This document shows, piece by piece, positions 17,138 through 27,206 of a stretch of 51,205 nucleotides of DNA. The position numbers and the translations under genes were made by a program. Location: NCBI GenBank assembly GCA_024687745.1, contig JAILEM010000025.1, positions 1 to 51,205 of the forward strand. The letters are read 5' to 3'. This DNA is from Lachnospiraceae bacterium (GTDB lineage Bacteria > Bacillota > Clostridia > Lachnospirales > Lachnospiraceae). Within the stretch, counting starts at the first letter, position 1; every line of letters starts with the position of its first letter. The notes under the pieces are model-generated. The model was given only the letters and a program-made list of their open reading frames with translations, ran no database searches and was not told where the DNA came from.

Positions 17138-18334
17138 ATGTCATCTGGGTCAGGCTATAGTGCAGTGATATACAGATACAATTCCATATGCGAACCGGAT
17201 TATATTAAGGCTTTTGAATCTCTTGGGATAAATGTCATTGAGATAAGAGAGGAGATGACCGATAAAGGTATTACAAACTCAGAGCGGGTAAGACTGGTTG
17301 AGAAGGCTGTAACGCTTCATCATCCGATGTTTGTGTTCAGCATCAACTTTTTTCCCTCTGTTTCTGATATCTGTTCGATATACGGCGTCCTGTATCTGTG
17401 TCAGACAGTGGATTCTCCGATAAACCAGCTTTTTTCGGAATCTGTAAGACATGGGACAAACCGTATCTTTCTGTTTGATAAAGCACAGTTTCAGAGGTTT
17501 AACAGATACAACAAGGATAATATATTTCATCTTCCCCTTTGCGCAAATACGGAAAGATATGATGAGGTCATATCAGGTATAACGAAAGAGGACAGGAAGA
17601 AGTATTCATCGGATATCTCCTTCGTGGGCTCTCTGTATTCCGAGAAGACTGAGCTTAACAATATAGCATTAAGTGATTATTCAAGAGGATATATAGATTC
17701 GCTCATCCACGCTCAGGCTCAGATCTATGGGTGCAATTTTATAGAGGATGCTCTGGATAAGAGGGTTATCGATGAACTTAAAAACAAGCTTCCCGAGGTT
17801 TTTGCCTTTGATAAGTCCGTAGAAGATACGGATGCCTATATAGCCGCTAATTCTCTGATAGGCTATAAGCTTGCCGAGTATGAACGTATAGATATACTGA
17901 ATACCCTTGCAAAAAGCTTTGATGTTTCACTCTATACAAGGAGTGACACTAAGGTGCTTAAGGGAGTTGATGTAAGGGGAGGAGTCTCTACACATACAGA
18001 GATGCCAAAGGTCTTTAATCTCAGCAGGATCAATCTTAACATTACCATTAGACCGATAGCTGCGGGAATCCCGCTAAGGGTCTTTGACATAATGGGATGC
18101 AAAGGATTTGTCATGACAAATTATCAGGAGGAACTCTCTGAGCTTTTCAAGGTGGGAGAGGAAATAGAGGTATTTACCGATAAAGATGAGCTCACGGAGA
18201 AATGCAGGTATTATCTTGAACATGATGAGGAGAGGGCAAGGATTGCAAAAAACGGTTATGAAAGGGTAAAAGGCTTCCATACCTTTAAGCACAGGGTAAG
18301 GGAGATGATCCGGACAGTGACAGCCAAACAGTGA
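17138..18334 (+). CDS. CgeB/DUF3880-like glycosyltransferase
   Basis: 398 aa with ATG behind AAGGGGTAGATAA. The N-terminal ~160 residues look like a DUF3880-type Rossmann domain (SINFFPSVSDICSIYG, then CQTVDSPINQLFSESV and FLFDKAQFQRF). The C-terminal part carries the GT-B nucleotide-sugar region (PLRVFDIMGCKGFVMTNYQ followed by EEIEVFTDKDEL), as in CgeB spore-coat-type glycosyltransferases. It likely transfers a sugar to a surface polymer or protein. It is the first gene of a tightly spaced same-strand run of four ending in glf. Donor and acceptor are unknown. Confidence 0.78.
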   Translation: MSSGSGYSAVIYRYNSICEPDYIKAFESLGINVIEIREEMTDKGITNSERVRLVEKAVTLHHPMFVFSINFFPSVSDICSIYGVLYLCQTVDSPINQLFSESVRHGTNRIFLFDKAQFQRFNRYNKDNIFHLPLCANTERYDEVISGITKEDRKKYSSDISFVGSLYSEKTELNNIALSDYSRGYIDSLIHAQAQIYGCNFIEDALDKRVIDELKNKLPEVFAFDKSVEDTDAYIAANSLIGYKLAEYERIDILNTLAKSFDVSLYTRSDTKVLKGVDVRGGVSTHTEMPKVFNLSRINLNITIRPIAAGIPLRVFDIMGCKGFVMTNYQEELSELFKVGEEIEVFTDKDELTEKCRYYLEHDEERARIAKNGYERVKGFHTFKHRVREMIRTVTAKQ

Positions 18335-18378
18335 CCTTTGGAAAGGTATCATAATAAATATTAAAAAGGATATTCATA

Positions 18379-21300
18379 ATGAATTATTATCATCAGAAGT
18401 ATAAAAAGATCTATGTCATCTGCGGAGCATATTATAAGACAGGCGGAACAGAGGCGCTTCATCAGCTTGTATATCATATAAATGAAACGGGAGGAAATGC
18501 CTTTATCGTCTATATCAGGATAAGAGAGGGTCTGCCCCTGTGTAATCCTGCCTTTACCGATTATGTTAAGGATAACTGTCTTACCGAGGATGATATAGAG
18601 GATGAAGAGGATAATCTCATAATAATCCCGGAGGGATATCCTCAGTATCATAACAGATATAAGAAGGCTGTCAGAATGCTCTGGTGGCTTTCTGTTGAAA
18701 ACTTTGAAGGTATCTATGGCTTCAGGGATGAAGAGATAGATAAGATGCACAGGGAATTTAAAGAGACTGTAACCATGCATCTTGTCCAGTCTGAATATGC
18801 AAGGGATTATCTTCTGAAAAAGGGAGTTAAATCAGAAAAGATAATGCATCTTGCGGATTATATAAACAGCTCCTACTTAGAGGATTTAAGGACGGCTGAT
18901 GATGCTCAGAGAGAGGATATCATCCTTTATAATCCAAGGAAGGGTGCAGAGTCAGTAAATAATATCATGAAGGCAGCAGGGGATCTTAAGTTTGTTGCCA
19001 TCGAGAATATGTCCAATGAAGAGGTAAAGGCTCTGATGCACAGAGCAAAGGTTTATATGGACTTTGGCAACCATCCGGGTAAGGACAGGATTCCAAGAGA
19101 AGCTGCAATGTGCTCTTGTATAGTCATCACTGGACGCCATGGTGCCGCTGCGTTTAAGGAGGATATCTGTATCCCTGATGAGTACAGGATGGACGAAAAT
19201 GAAACGACGGCGCAGGAAATAACTCAAAAATTAAGAGAGGTCCTGGCAGACTACAGTGAAAAACGAAAGGATTTTGATAAGTACAGGCTGTTGATCGCTT
19301 CGGAGAAAGCAGAGTTTGTGGCAGATATAAAGAAAATATTCTTTTCCCTGGATATAAAAGAAGAGGATTATAAAAGGATAAGCGATAAAAGGATACTTAT
19401 TGTTATAGTATCCTATAATCAGGCCCACCTCATGGAAGAAAATATAAAGAGTATAAGGGCAACTCTTCCAAAGGATTCTTATAAGATAGTTGTAACTGAT
19501 AATGCCTCAACAGACGGAGTAAGGGATTATCTCAAAAAACAGGAGGATATCCTGCTTATCCTCAATGATGAGAATAAGGGCTTTTCTCCTGCCTGCAACC
19601 AGGCTGTCAATGCAACAAAAGGAACGGAATATGAGGACTGTGATGTGTTCCTTCTTAATAATGATACAAGGCTTGCTCCAAATTCCCTCTTTTTCCTTAT
19701 GGAGGCCTTATACAGTGACAGTGAGGTCGGGGCAGTCGGAGCCATATCCAACTATGCCGGTAACAGACAGCAGATAGATATAGAATTTGACAGGGCAGAG
19801 CAGTATATAATATTTTCACAGGTCATTAACATACCCGGAGATAATGTGACAGAGGAAAGGGTAAGACTTTCAGGCTTTGCGATGCTCATAAGAAGAAAAC
19901 TCTGGGATGCTATAGGCGGCTTTGACGAGGATTTTGCTCCGGGATATTTTGAAGATGATGCTCTGTCCATGGAGATATTAAAGAGGGGCTTCAGGCTTAA
20001 GCTTGTTAAGAACAGCTTTATATATCATGCCGGAAGCCAGAGCTTTTCAAAGACAGATGATTATGGAACCCTGCTTAACGACCACAGGCAGCTTTTCGTG
20101 GATAAGTATGGCTTTGACATCATAAACAATGCCTATGCAAACGAAACGGTACTTTTAAAGCTTCCTTATGCCCCTGAAGACAGCTTCAGGGTGCTGGAAA
20201 CAGGATGCGGTCTTGGCGCAAACCTAAAGCTTATCAGAGGTAAATTTAAGAATGCGGAAACGGTCGGTATAGAATCCGATGAAAATCTTTGCGCGATCGC
20301 AAAACAAACGGAAAGTGTCTTTTCTTCCATGGAGGAGGTTAAGGCTTTCATGGGAGAGGAAAAATTTAATGTACTCCTCGTAGATCCGGATATTGTAAGT
20401 ACCATGTCCAGAGAGGAAAAGGAATACCTTGTGGGTCTTTGCCGGACAGATGCCATATTGATACAGAAGAATGCCGGTTATGAAAGCTTTCCGTTTGAAG
20501 AGGTACGTCTTGTTGTATGGGACATGGATGATACCTTCTGGAAGGGTACACTGAGCGAAGAAGAGGTGACTCTTATACCCGAAAATATTGAGCTTGTAAA
20601 GGAACTTACAAACAACGGTATCATAAACAGTATATCCTCCAAGAACGATGAGGAACCGGTATTAAGGGAGCTTGACAGAGCCGGGATAAGAGATCTTTTT
20701 GTTTTCAATAATATAAACTGGAATGATAAGGGAAGCCAGCTTAAGGAAAAGATAAAAAGGATGGGTCTGAGGGCAGAAAACGTTCTTTTGATCGATGATA
20801 ATATAAGAAATCTGGAGGAAGCCAGGTTCGCAGCTAAGGAATTAAAGACTGCAACGCCTGATATCATTCCCTATCTTATAAATTATGTTTTAAAGCTTAC
20901 GGGGACGGATCTCTCTCATAACAGACTTGATCAGTATAAGCTTCTTGAAAAGAAGACTGAGGCCATGGATGTTTCCGTATCCAAAGAAGACTTTTTATAT
21001 GAAAGCCATATATCAGTTACGATAAATAAGAACTGTATGGAGGAGCTTGAGAGGATACATGAAATGGTCCTAAGGACCAATCAGCTGAATTTCACAAAAA
21101 ACAGGGATAATAAGGAGCTGCTTTCGAGACTTCTTACAAATGACTGGAATGAATCCGGATATGTAAGAGTAAGAGACAGGTTCGGCGATTACGGTATAGT
21201 GGGATTTTACTGCTATAACAGGCGTGAAAAGAAGATGGAACACTTTCTTTTTTCCTGCAGGATACTCGGTATGGGAGTTGAACAGTATATATATAATATG

Positions 21301-23136
21301 CTCGGATGCCCCGATTTTGAGATAAAGACACCCGTGGCAGCCTCACTTGAAAAGAATGTCACGACTCCGTGGATAACCGAGAATACAGATGCAGAGATCA
21401 CAGAAGACAGGATAAAGGATTCGAGGGTACGCATCCTGCTAAAGGGTCCCTGCGATATGAGTGCGATAGAGCCATATCTTACCGGCGGTAATATCACAAC
21501 AGAGTTTAATTACATAAATGATGAGGGATTTGTTACCACCGGCCAGAATCATACAATGCATATATGGGAGAGCATGAATCTTTCCCGTAAGGAGATAGAT
21601 GATATCGTCAACGAGGTTCCTTTTATAATAGAAGGAGATTTTGAGACCAAGCTCTTCAGCGAGGAATATCATATTATATGTTTAAGCCTTCTGCAGGATC
21701 TCAGTGCGGGACTCTACAGAAATAAGGATACGGGTGCATACATCAGTTTCAGCAGTAAAAATTTTGATCTGACCTCCCCTGAATTCAGAAGCCGTTTTAT
21801 CAATAAACAGATACAGGGTCATGACTTTGATTTTACCGAGGAGATAATAGACAGATTCAGCGAGAGATGGGAATTTGTCGGAACTACACCGATAGAACTT
21901 CTGCTTAGAAATCTGGATTTTATCTATGATAATGTAAAGGGGGATCCGATCTTTATCCTTCTTCTCGGAAGTGAAAAGGATTATGAGGGATATAACGAGG
22001 AATTTGCGGGACTTGCCGAGATTTACAGGGAGGTCAATCCCATCATTAAAGCCTTTGCAGAGGATCATGACAGGGTAAAGGTGATAGATCCGACGGAATT
22101 CATCCATTCACAGGATGATTTTGAAGACTGTATAAATCATTTTGCAAGAAATGTATATTATGAGATATCCGGAAAGGTCTGTGATCACATTAATGAAGCT
22201 GTCGAAAATATTGCCAGAAAACAGGGCAGGATCAAATATGCAGATACCTTTGAAAAGATAGATGTTCCAAAGGATTTTTACAGGGCTGAAACAAGATCGG
22301 GATTCTATGTCGATGAAATGACCAAGAAGATCTGGGCTGTGGAGCTTGATCTGATAAAGCAGTTCGACAGCGTATGCAAAAAATACGGCCTGACCTATTA
22401 TATGGATAACGGAACACTTCTTGGTGCCGTAAGACATGAGGGGTTTATTCCCTGGGACAACGATGTGGACCTTGTCATGATGCGTCCGGATTTTGAAAGA
22501 CTCAGGGAGATTGCAGACAGGGAGTTTATGGCCCCTTACGGATTTCAGGTTTCTGAAGAGGTTGAGGGAATGGTATATTTAAATTCCTTTGGGAGACTCA
22601 GAAATGCCAATACCTCTGCCATTGAGTTTTATGATGCTCCAAGAGCAAGAAATCAGGGTATATTCATTGATGTCTTTGTTTTTGATGATGCCGGAGGAGA
22701 CGGCAACGATTCGGAAACAAAATACTACACTAAGCTTGAATTGTGGATGGCCTGTACAAATCCCGAACTTTTAAAAGAGCTTGCTGCTAACGGACAGACT
22801 AATCTTAATAAAGGCTCGGTAGATGCAGTTATTGAGCTTCCCGTTATGGAGAGGGTTGAAATGTATGAAAAGTTCTGTCTGGATAATTTCGGAATTTCAT
22901 CTGACATAAAGGTGCTTCAGGATCATACTCCCCCGATGCCAAGGAGCTATTTCGACGGTATCACCTATCTTCCCTTTGAAGGGTTAAAGCTCCCGGCCCC
23001 GATAAAGTATGACAGTGTCTTAAGAGCAAGGTACGGGAATTATATGAAACCTGTCAGGGGAAGCTCGCAGCATGAGGATATTGAGATGGATCCCATGCAT
23101 CCTTATTATATGAAATTATGGCAGCATAACAGTTAG
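18379..23136 (+). CDS. giant multidomain glycan enzyme: GT - GT2 - methyltransferase-like - FkbH - SGNH-like - LicD
   Basis: 1585 aa. Residues 1-~325: a GT-B-like region (YYKTGGTEALHQLVYHI, then NHPGKDRIPREAAMCSC). ~338-560: family 2 glycosyltransferase (VIVSYNQAH, VTDNASTDG, LLNNDTRL, GYFEDDALSMEI). ~600-700: methyltransferase-like ETGCGLGANLKLI. ~707-1010: FkbH/HAD-IIIC type with DMDDTFW (Asp715) and later RTNQLNFTKNR. ~1014-1290: a region starting ILLKGPCDMSAIEPYL and ending NHFARNVYYEIS, like SGNH enzymes. ~1316-1585: LicD nucleotidyl-phosphotransferase with GTLLGAVRHEGFIPWDNDVD. No signal peptide is seen. It probably assembles and decorates a surface glycan. The middle boundaries are approximate, and each activity is inferred. 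Confidence 0.85.
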   Translation: MNYYHQKYKKIYVICGAYYKTGGTEALHQLVYHINETGGNAFIVYIRIREGLPLCNPAFTDYVKDNCLTEDDIEDEEDNLIIIPEGYPQYHNRYKKAVRMLWWLSVENFEGIYGFRDEEIDKMHREFKETVTMHLVQSEYARDYLLKKGVKSEKIMHLADYINSSYLEDLRTADDAQREDIILYNPRKGAESVNNIMKAAGDLKFVAIENMSNEEVKALMHRAKVYMDFGNHPGKDRIPREAAMCSCIVITGRHGAAAFKEDICIPDEYRMDENETTAQEITQKLREVLADYSEKRKDFDKYRLLIASEKAEFVADIKKIFFSLDIKEEDYKRISDKRILIVIVSYNQAHLMEENIKSIRATLPKDSYKIVVTDNASTDGVRDYLKKQEDILLILNDENKGFSPACNQAVNATKGTEYEDCDVFLLNNDTRLAPNSLFFLMEALYSDSEVGAVGAISNYAGNRQQIDIEFDRAEQYIIFSQVINIPGDNVTEERVRLSGFAMLIRRKLWDAIGGFDEDFAPGYFEDDALSMEILKRGFRLKLVKNSFIYHAGSQSFSKTDDYGTLLNDHRQLFVDKYGFDIINNAYANETVLLKLPYAPEDSFRVLETGCGLGANLKLIRGKFKNAETVGIESDENLCAIAKQTESVFSSMEEVKAFMGEEKFNVLLVDPDIVSTMSREEKEYLVGLCRTDAILIQKNAGYESFPFEEVRLVVWDMDDTFWKGTLSEEEVTLIPENIELVKELTNNGIINSISSKNDEEPVLRELDRAGIRDLFVFNNINWNDKGSQLKEKIKRMGLRAENVLLIDDNIRNLEEARFAAKELKTATPDIIPYLINYVLKLTGTDLSHNRLDQYKLLEKKTEAMDVSVSKEDFLYESHISVTINKNCMEELERIHEMVLRTNQLNFTKNRDNKELLSRLLTNDWNESGYVRVRDRFGDYGIVGFYCYNRREKKMEHFLFSCRILGMGVEQYIYNMLGCPDFEIKTPVAASLEKNVTTPWITENTDAEITEDRIKDSRVRILLKGPCDMSAIEPYLTGGNITTEFNYINDEGFVTTGQNHTMHIWESMNLSRKEIDDIVNEVPFIIEGDFETKLFSEEYHIICLSLLQDLSAGLYRNKDTGAYISFSSKNFDLTSPEFRSRFINKQIQGHDFDFTEEIIDRFSERWEFVGTTPIELLLRNLDFIYDNVKGDPIFILLLGSEKDYEGYNEEFAGLAEIYREVNPIIKAFAEDHDRVKVIDPTEFIHSQDDFEDCINHFARNVYYEISGKVCDHINEAVENIARKQGRIKYADTFEKIDVPKDFYRAETRSGFYVDEMTKKIWAVELDLIKQFDSVCKKYGLTYYMDNGTLLGAVRHEGFIPWDNDVDLVMMRPDFERLREIADREFMAPYGFQVSEEVEGMVYLNSFGRLRNANTSAIEFYDAPRARNQGIFIDVFVFDDAGGDGNDSETKYYTKLELWMACTNPELLKELAANGQTNLNKGSVDAVIELPVMERVEMYEKFCLDNFGISSDIKVLQDHTPPMPRSYFDGITYLPFEGLKLPAPIKYDSVLRARYGNYMKPVRGSSQHEDIEMDPMHPYYMKLWQHNS

Positions 23137-23156
23137 ACGAAAGAAAGGTAAATGAA

Positions 23157-24611
23157 ATGGAAGAAAACGGTTATCCCTTTGTGGAGGACAATGAGATAAG
23201 CAGTGATCTTTTAAAGGCTGTCTGTGACAGTGACGGAAAGCGTAAAAAGATAATAGTATGCTTTATAAGCATAAGCGGTCTGGCTCAGAATAAAGAGACT
23301 GCGATCGACAAGCTTAAGGAAGTACTTGGGATATTTAAGGAAAACAGTGGATCCGTGGCAATGATCTATCATTTCGATCCTGCGATAAACGAATTTTTGG
23401 GTGGTTATGACAGAAGACTGTATAAGTTATACAGAAATCTTATTGAGAGAATGAAGAAGGAGGATTTTTTTATACCTGACGAATCGCTTGAAAATGATTT
23501 TCTTGTCAGACTTTGCGACGGCTTTTACGGTGACTGCGGTAATCTGATGTATAAGTTCACACTTGCGGGGAAGCCTGTTATGTGTATAAATTATGAGATC
23601 TTAGATAATGAGAGGGTCTATTTTGAAGATTTGGATTTTTCAAAAGACCTGACTGAAGTAGAGGATTATGACAGGGAGAAAAACCCTGATGAAAGCTATG
23701 ATGTATTGATAGTTATTACATCTGCCGATTATGACAGGGTAAAGAGGAATTATAAAAGACTTGCGGACTGTATCCCCGGAAGAAACGTCATATTTATCGG
23801 AAGTGAGGAAGTGGGCAGAAAAGTAGCGGATGATAATATCTCGGACAGATTTAAATTCATTGATGAAAATGATCTTCTTCCATATAAAGATGTGGAATCC
23901 GTCATGAAGGATATACTTCATATCGATGAGATCCCAAGGGGCATGGTGGGCTGGTATTATCAGCAGTTTCTTAAAATGACCTATGCCCTTAACTGTAAGG
24001 ATGAGTATTATATGGTATGGGATGGTGACACCATTCCCTGCAGGAATTTTAAAATGTTTGATGAATCGGGAACTCCCTTTTTTGATCTTAAGCAGGAGTT
24101 CTGCGAAAACTATTTTATAACTCTTGAAAGACTGTTTCCGGGATTGAGAAAATGTATCGACAGATCCTTTATATCCGAGCACATGCTCATAAAAACAGAG
24201 TATATGAAGGAGATGATGGAAACCATAATGATCAATCCGAATCTTATGGGAAGTACTTATTATGAAAGGGTGCTCAGGACAATTGATACAGATAAACTTA
24301 AAGCATCGAGCTTTTCGGAGTTTGAGACCTATGGTACCTACGTTTCGATAAGGCATATGGGATCCTACAATTTCAGGAACTGGCATTCCTTCAGATATTG
24401 CGGAAACTTCTTTGATCCCGATACCATTACGGATGTGGATTATGAATGGCTCGGAAGGGATTTTGAAGCGGTATCCTTTGAAAAAAGGGCAACAAGAACA
24501 GAAGAGTCCATGTCCATCTTCCAAAACCCCAAATACAGGGAAAAGCTGAGTGCAAGGCAGATAGTAGAGGCTATTCAGGAGGAATCTGAGGGCTATAAGG
24601 AAGTATGGTAG
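23157..24611 (+). CDS. two-part transferase: glycerophosphotransferase-like N-part and DUF6492-like C-part
   Basis: 484 aa, starting 20 bases after the giant gene with AAGAAAGGTAAATGAA upstream. The N-terminal ~150 residues contain DGFYGDCGNLMYKFTLAGKP and VMCINYE, which recall the C-terminal motif region of CDP-glycerol glycerophosphotransferase-type proteins. Residues ~180-420 begin YDVLIVITSADYDRVKRNYK and include MVGWYYQQFLKM and YYMVWDGDTIP, which fit DUF6492-type glycosyltransferase-like proteins with a DxD-like WDGDT. It likely acts in the same glycan pathway as its neighbours. No membrane segment. The donor is unknown; the N-part may be only structural. Confidence 0.65.
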   Translation: MEENGYPFVEDNEISSDLLKAVCDSDGKRKKIIVCFISISGLAQNKETAIDKLKEVLGIFKENSGSVAMIYHFDPAINEFLGGYDRRLYKLYRNLIERMKKEDFFIPDESLENDFLVRLCDGFYGDCGNLMYKFTLAGKPVMCINYEILDNERVYFEDLDFSKDLTEVEDYDREKNPDESYDVLIVITSADYDRVKRNYKRLADCIPGRNVIFIGSEEVGRKVADDNISDRFKFIDENDLLPYKDVESVMKDILHIDEIPRGMVGWYYQQFLKMTYALNCKDEYYMVWDGDTIPCRNFKMFDESGTPFFDLKQEFCENYFITLERLFPGLRKCIDRSFISEHMLIKTEYMKEMMETIMINPNLMGSTYYERVLRTIDTDKLKASSFSEFETYGTYVSIRHMGSYNFRNWHSFRYCGNFFDPDTITDVDYEWLGRDFEAVSFEKRATRTEESMSIFQNPKYREKLSARQIVEAIQEESEGYKEVW

Positions 24612-24717
24612 CACAGGATATAACCGGAAAGGACCTCTCTGGCAGGTACCGGTTTGAGAAAGTTAATGAACAGTATGATGATTAAATCCTATAATAAAAT
24701 ATTAACCGGAGGGCAAA

Positions 24718-25842
24718 ATGGCTAAATATGATTATCTTATAGTTGGAGCGGGGCTGTTTGGAGCGGTCTTTGCATATGAGGCAAAAAAGGCTCATAAGAG
24801 GTGCCTTGTTATTGACAAAAGATCCCACATAGGAGGAAATGTTTATACGGAAAACATTGAGGGGATCAATGTGCATAAGTACGGTGCGCATATTTTTCAT
24901 ACCGGGGATAAGGAAGTTTGGGATTATATGAATTCCTTTGTTCCCTTTAACAGATATACAAATTCTCCTCTTGCAAGATATAAGGATGAACTGTATAACC
25001 TTCCCTTTAATATGAACACCTTTCATGCACTGTGGGGAGTAAAGACTCCGGATGAGGCAAGGGCAAAGATAGAGGAGCAGAAAAAGGAGGCAAGGGAGGA
25101 AATGGCAGCCCAGGGAAGGGATGAGCCGGGAAATCTCAAAGAACAGGCTATACTTCTTGTGGGAAAGGATATATATGAAAAGCTGGTAGAGGGCTATACG
25201 GAAAAACAATGGGGCAGAAAAGCGTCTGACCTTCCTGCCTTTATAATAAAAAGGCTGCCCGTAAGGTTCACCTATGATAATAATTACTTTAATGATCCCT
25301 ATCAGGGTATACCCATCGGAGGATATACCGGGATAATAGAGAAAATGCTCGAGGGCACAGAAGTAAGGCTTTCATGCGATTTCTTTTCAGAGAGAAATGA
25401 ATACTCAGAGCTTGCCGATAAGACAGTATTTACCGGTATGATCGATGAATATTTCAATTACAGGTTCGGCGAACTTGAATACAGAAGCTTAAGATTTGAA
25501 ACCGGAGTACTCGATACCGATAACTTCCAGGGGAATGCGGTAGTTAATTATACCGAATACGAAGTCCCTTATACAAGGATCATCGAGCATAAGCATTTTG
25601 AATTCGGGACTCAGGAAAAAACTGTGATCACGAGGGAATATCCCGCAAAATGGAAGAGGGGTGATGAACCCTATTATCCCATGAATGATGAAAAAAATAA
25701 TGCTCTCTATCTTAAATACAAGGAGCTTGCCGATAAAGAGGACAGAGTCATATTCGGAGGAAGATTGGGAGAGTACAAGTATTATGATATGCACCAGGTA
25801 GTCAAAAGAGCTCTTGAGACGGCAGAAAAAGAAATATTGTGA
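24718..25842 (+). CDS. glf: UDP-galactopyranose mutase
   Basis: 374 aa with ATG behind CCGGAGGGCAAA. The FAD-binding motif is at the N-terminus (DYLIVGAGLFGAVFAYEAK), then RSHIGGNVYTENIEG, HKYGAHIFHT and a late KYYDMHQVVKRALE, all typical of Glf. The enzyme interconverts UDP-galactopyranose and UDP-galactofuranose using reduced FAD, so the locus product probably contains galactofuranose. It is the last gene of the glycan run. A bidirectional terminator separates it from the convergent FliD-like gene. Family and length (about 370 aa) agree well. Confidence 0.95.
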   Translation: MAKYDYLIVGAGLFGAVFAYEAKKAHKRCLVIDKRSHIGGNVYTENIEGINVHKYGAHIFHTGDKEVWDYMNSFVPFNRYTNSPLARYKDELYNLPFNMNTFHALWGVKTPDEARAKIEEQKKEAREEMAAQGRDEPGNLKEQAILLVGKDIYEKLVEGYTEKQWGRKASDLPAFIIKRLPVRFTYDNNYFNDPYQGIPIGGYTGIIEKMLEGTEVRLSCDFFSERNEYSELADKTVFTGMIDEYFNYRFGELEYRSLRFETGVLDTDNFQGNAVVNYTEYEVPYTRIIEHKHFEFGTQEKTVITREYPAKWKRGDEPYYPMNDEKNNALYLKYKELADKEDRVIFGGRLGEYKYYDMHQVVKRALETAEKEIL

Positions 25843-25860
25843 CATTGATATTATGAAATA

Positions 25861-25897
25861 AAAAAACCGGAAGCTTTGAACTGCTTACCGGTTTTTT
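25861..25897. terminator. bidirectional terminator between glf and the FliD-like gene
   Basis: AAAAAACCGG-AAGC pairs with GCTT-ACCGGTTTTTT. The T tract on the + side overlaps the minus-strand stop codon of the FliD-like gene. Confidence 0.85.
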
Positions 25898-27206
25898 AAC
25901 AGTATCCGCTGAACATCATTCCTGAGTAGTTGCTTGTCACATATGGTGCCGAGAAATTATGTCCGGGATTTTTGTATTCAACTATCCGTCGCCTGGTATA
26001 CTGCATGGGATCCAGTGCGACCTCAGAGGTTTTCTTAAGGACTGTATTTGCAAAATCCTTAATGGTTTCGAGCTTCTTAAGCGCATCGGGTGAGTTGAGT
26101 TCCTTCCTGAGCTTCTCGGGATCTAAGGCGATAGTGGAATCCGGTGTAAGGGAAACTCCGAGATCTTCAAGCCCTTTGCTGAACTTTGTGGTTATCGACC
26201 TCATTTCATTTATAAGAGTCTTGGAATTTGGCTGCTTTTCAACATAGCTGTTGGCTTTTTCTATAAAATCGTTATAGCCGCCGATAAGCTTTTCAATATT
26301 TTCAGCTAAGGACTCATAATCTGTTTTGAATCCGACGGTGACCGATTCTCCTTCTGTTGTTGGAGCCTTAAGCTCGATATCATATTTTCCGTCTACGGTA
26401 AAATGATTTCCGGTTGCCACACGGTCAACACCGTTTAATGTAAATTCGGCGTTCTTAGGTTCCAAAGAAACATTTGAGAGTCCCAAATATTCAACTACAC
26501 CGCTTGCCTTACTGGTGCGGTTATCGGAAACATTAAACAGAACACCTTCATCATTGCGGACGCCCATGTCTTCCGAAGTGAGAGACAGGGAGGTCATTCC
26601 CTCGCCATTCTGTATGACTTCCGCTTTTATTCCTATATTTGATCTGTTGATCAGCCTTTCAAGCTTATCCTGTATATTTTTATTTGTATCAGTGTCTGAG
26701 ATGTTGAACTGGAATTCGTAGTCCATATCTCTTGAATGAACATCAAAGGAATATGTATCGGAATCCAATCCTATTCTCTCATCGGGTGGAAGGAATCTTC
26801 CCGTGTTCTGCTGCTCGCCTGCAAGCTGTTTGATGGAAAGGGTAAGTTCGGATGCATCTCCCTCCTCAAAATCTCCGCCGAGATAGTTTGCTCTTACCTT
26901 ACTGTCATCACTTGAAGCGATAGTTTTTTTGGATAAAATATCATCGGTCGATCCTGACTGAGAAAGCGAAGCTATGGTATTTTTCAGATTTCTGGAGTTT
27001 TCCTTAAGATCAACGACATAATCCTTTGTTTCCTTGCTGTCATCAAGAAGGAACAGGGGAGCATCTTTGCTTTTTTCTACGATGGAATTATAAACACCAC
27101 GTAATTCACTCTTCTTATGCGTATCATACTTGGTATTTGTACGCATAGGATTATACGTGGTATTGATCTGATTATAAATATTGTTTAATACAGATAGATC
27201 TGCCAT
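25896..27206 (-). CDS. FliD-like flagellar hook-associated/capping protein
   Basis: 436 aa with ATG behind AAAGGAGGGGCACTAAT. No signal peptide, as expected for export through the flagellar apparatus. The middle and C-terminal part fit the FliD pattern: a strand-rich region ending GKYDIELKAPTTEGESVTVG, then YESLAENIEKLIGGYNDFIE and LEDLGVSLTPDSTIALD, where FliD proteins have an L-x-D-[IL]-G-[IV] motif followed by L-D. Shorter and looser than the usual capping protein, with a distinctive aromatic tail NYSGMMFSGYC. It faces the glycan locus, which may decorate flagellar parts. It could also be an accessory paralogue rather than the main cap. Confidence 0.6.
   Translation of the reverse strand: MADLSVLNNIYNQINTTYNPMRTNTKYDTHKKSELRGVYNSIVEKSKDAPLFLLDDSKETKDYVVDLKENSRNLKNTIASLSQSGSTDDILSKKTIASSDDSKVRANYLGGDFEEGDASELTLSIKQLAGEQQNTGRFLPPDERIGLDSDTYSFDVHSRDMDYEFQFNISDTDTNKNIQDKLERLINRSNIGIKAEVIQNGEGMTSLSLTSEDMGVRNDEGVLFNVSDNRTSKASGVVEYLGLSNVSLEPKNAEFTLNGVDRVATGNHFTVDGKYDIELKAPTTEGESVTVGFKTDYESLAENIEKLIGGYNDFIEKANSYVEKQPNSKTLINEMRSITTKFSKGLEDLGVSLTPDSTIALDPEKLRKELNSPDALKKLETIKDFANTVLKKTSEVALDPMQYTRRRIVEYKNPGHNFSAPYVTSNYSGMMFSGYC

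Noticed and set aside
22725-23136. The giant glycan gene as several genes fused by a sequencing error
   Set aside because: The frame is open for 1585 codons with uniform codon use, and the domain joins show no internal ribosome binding site plus ATG at domain borders.
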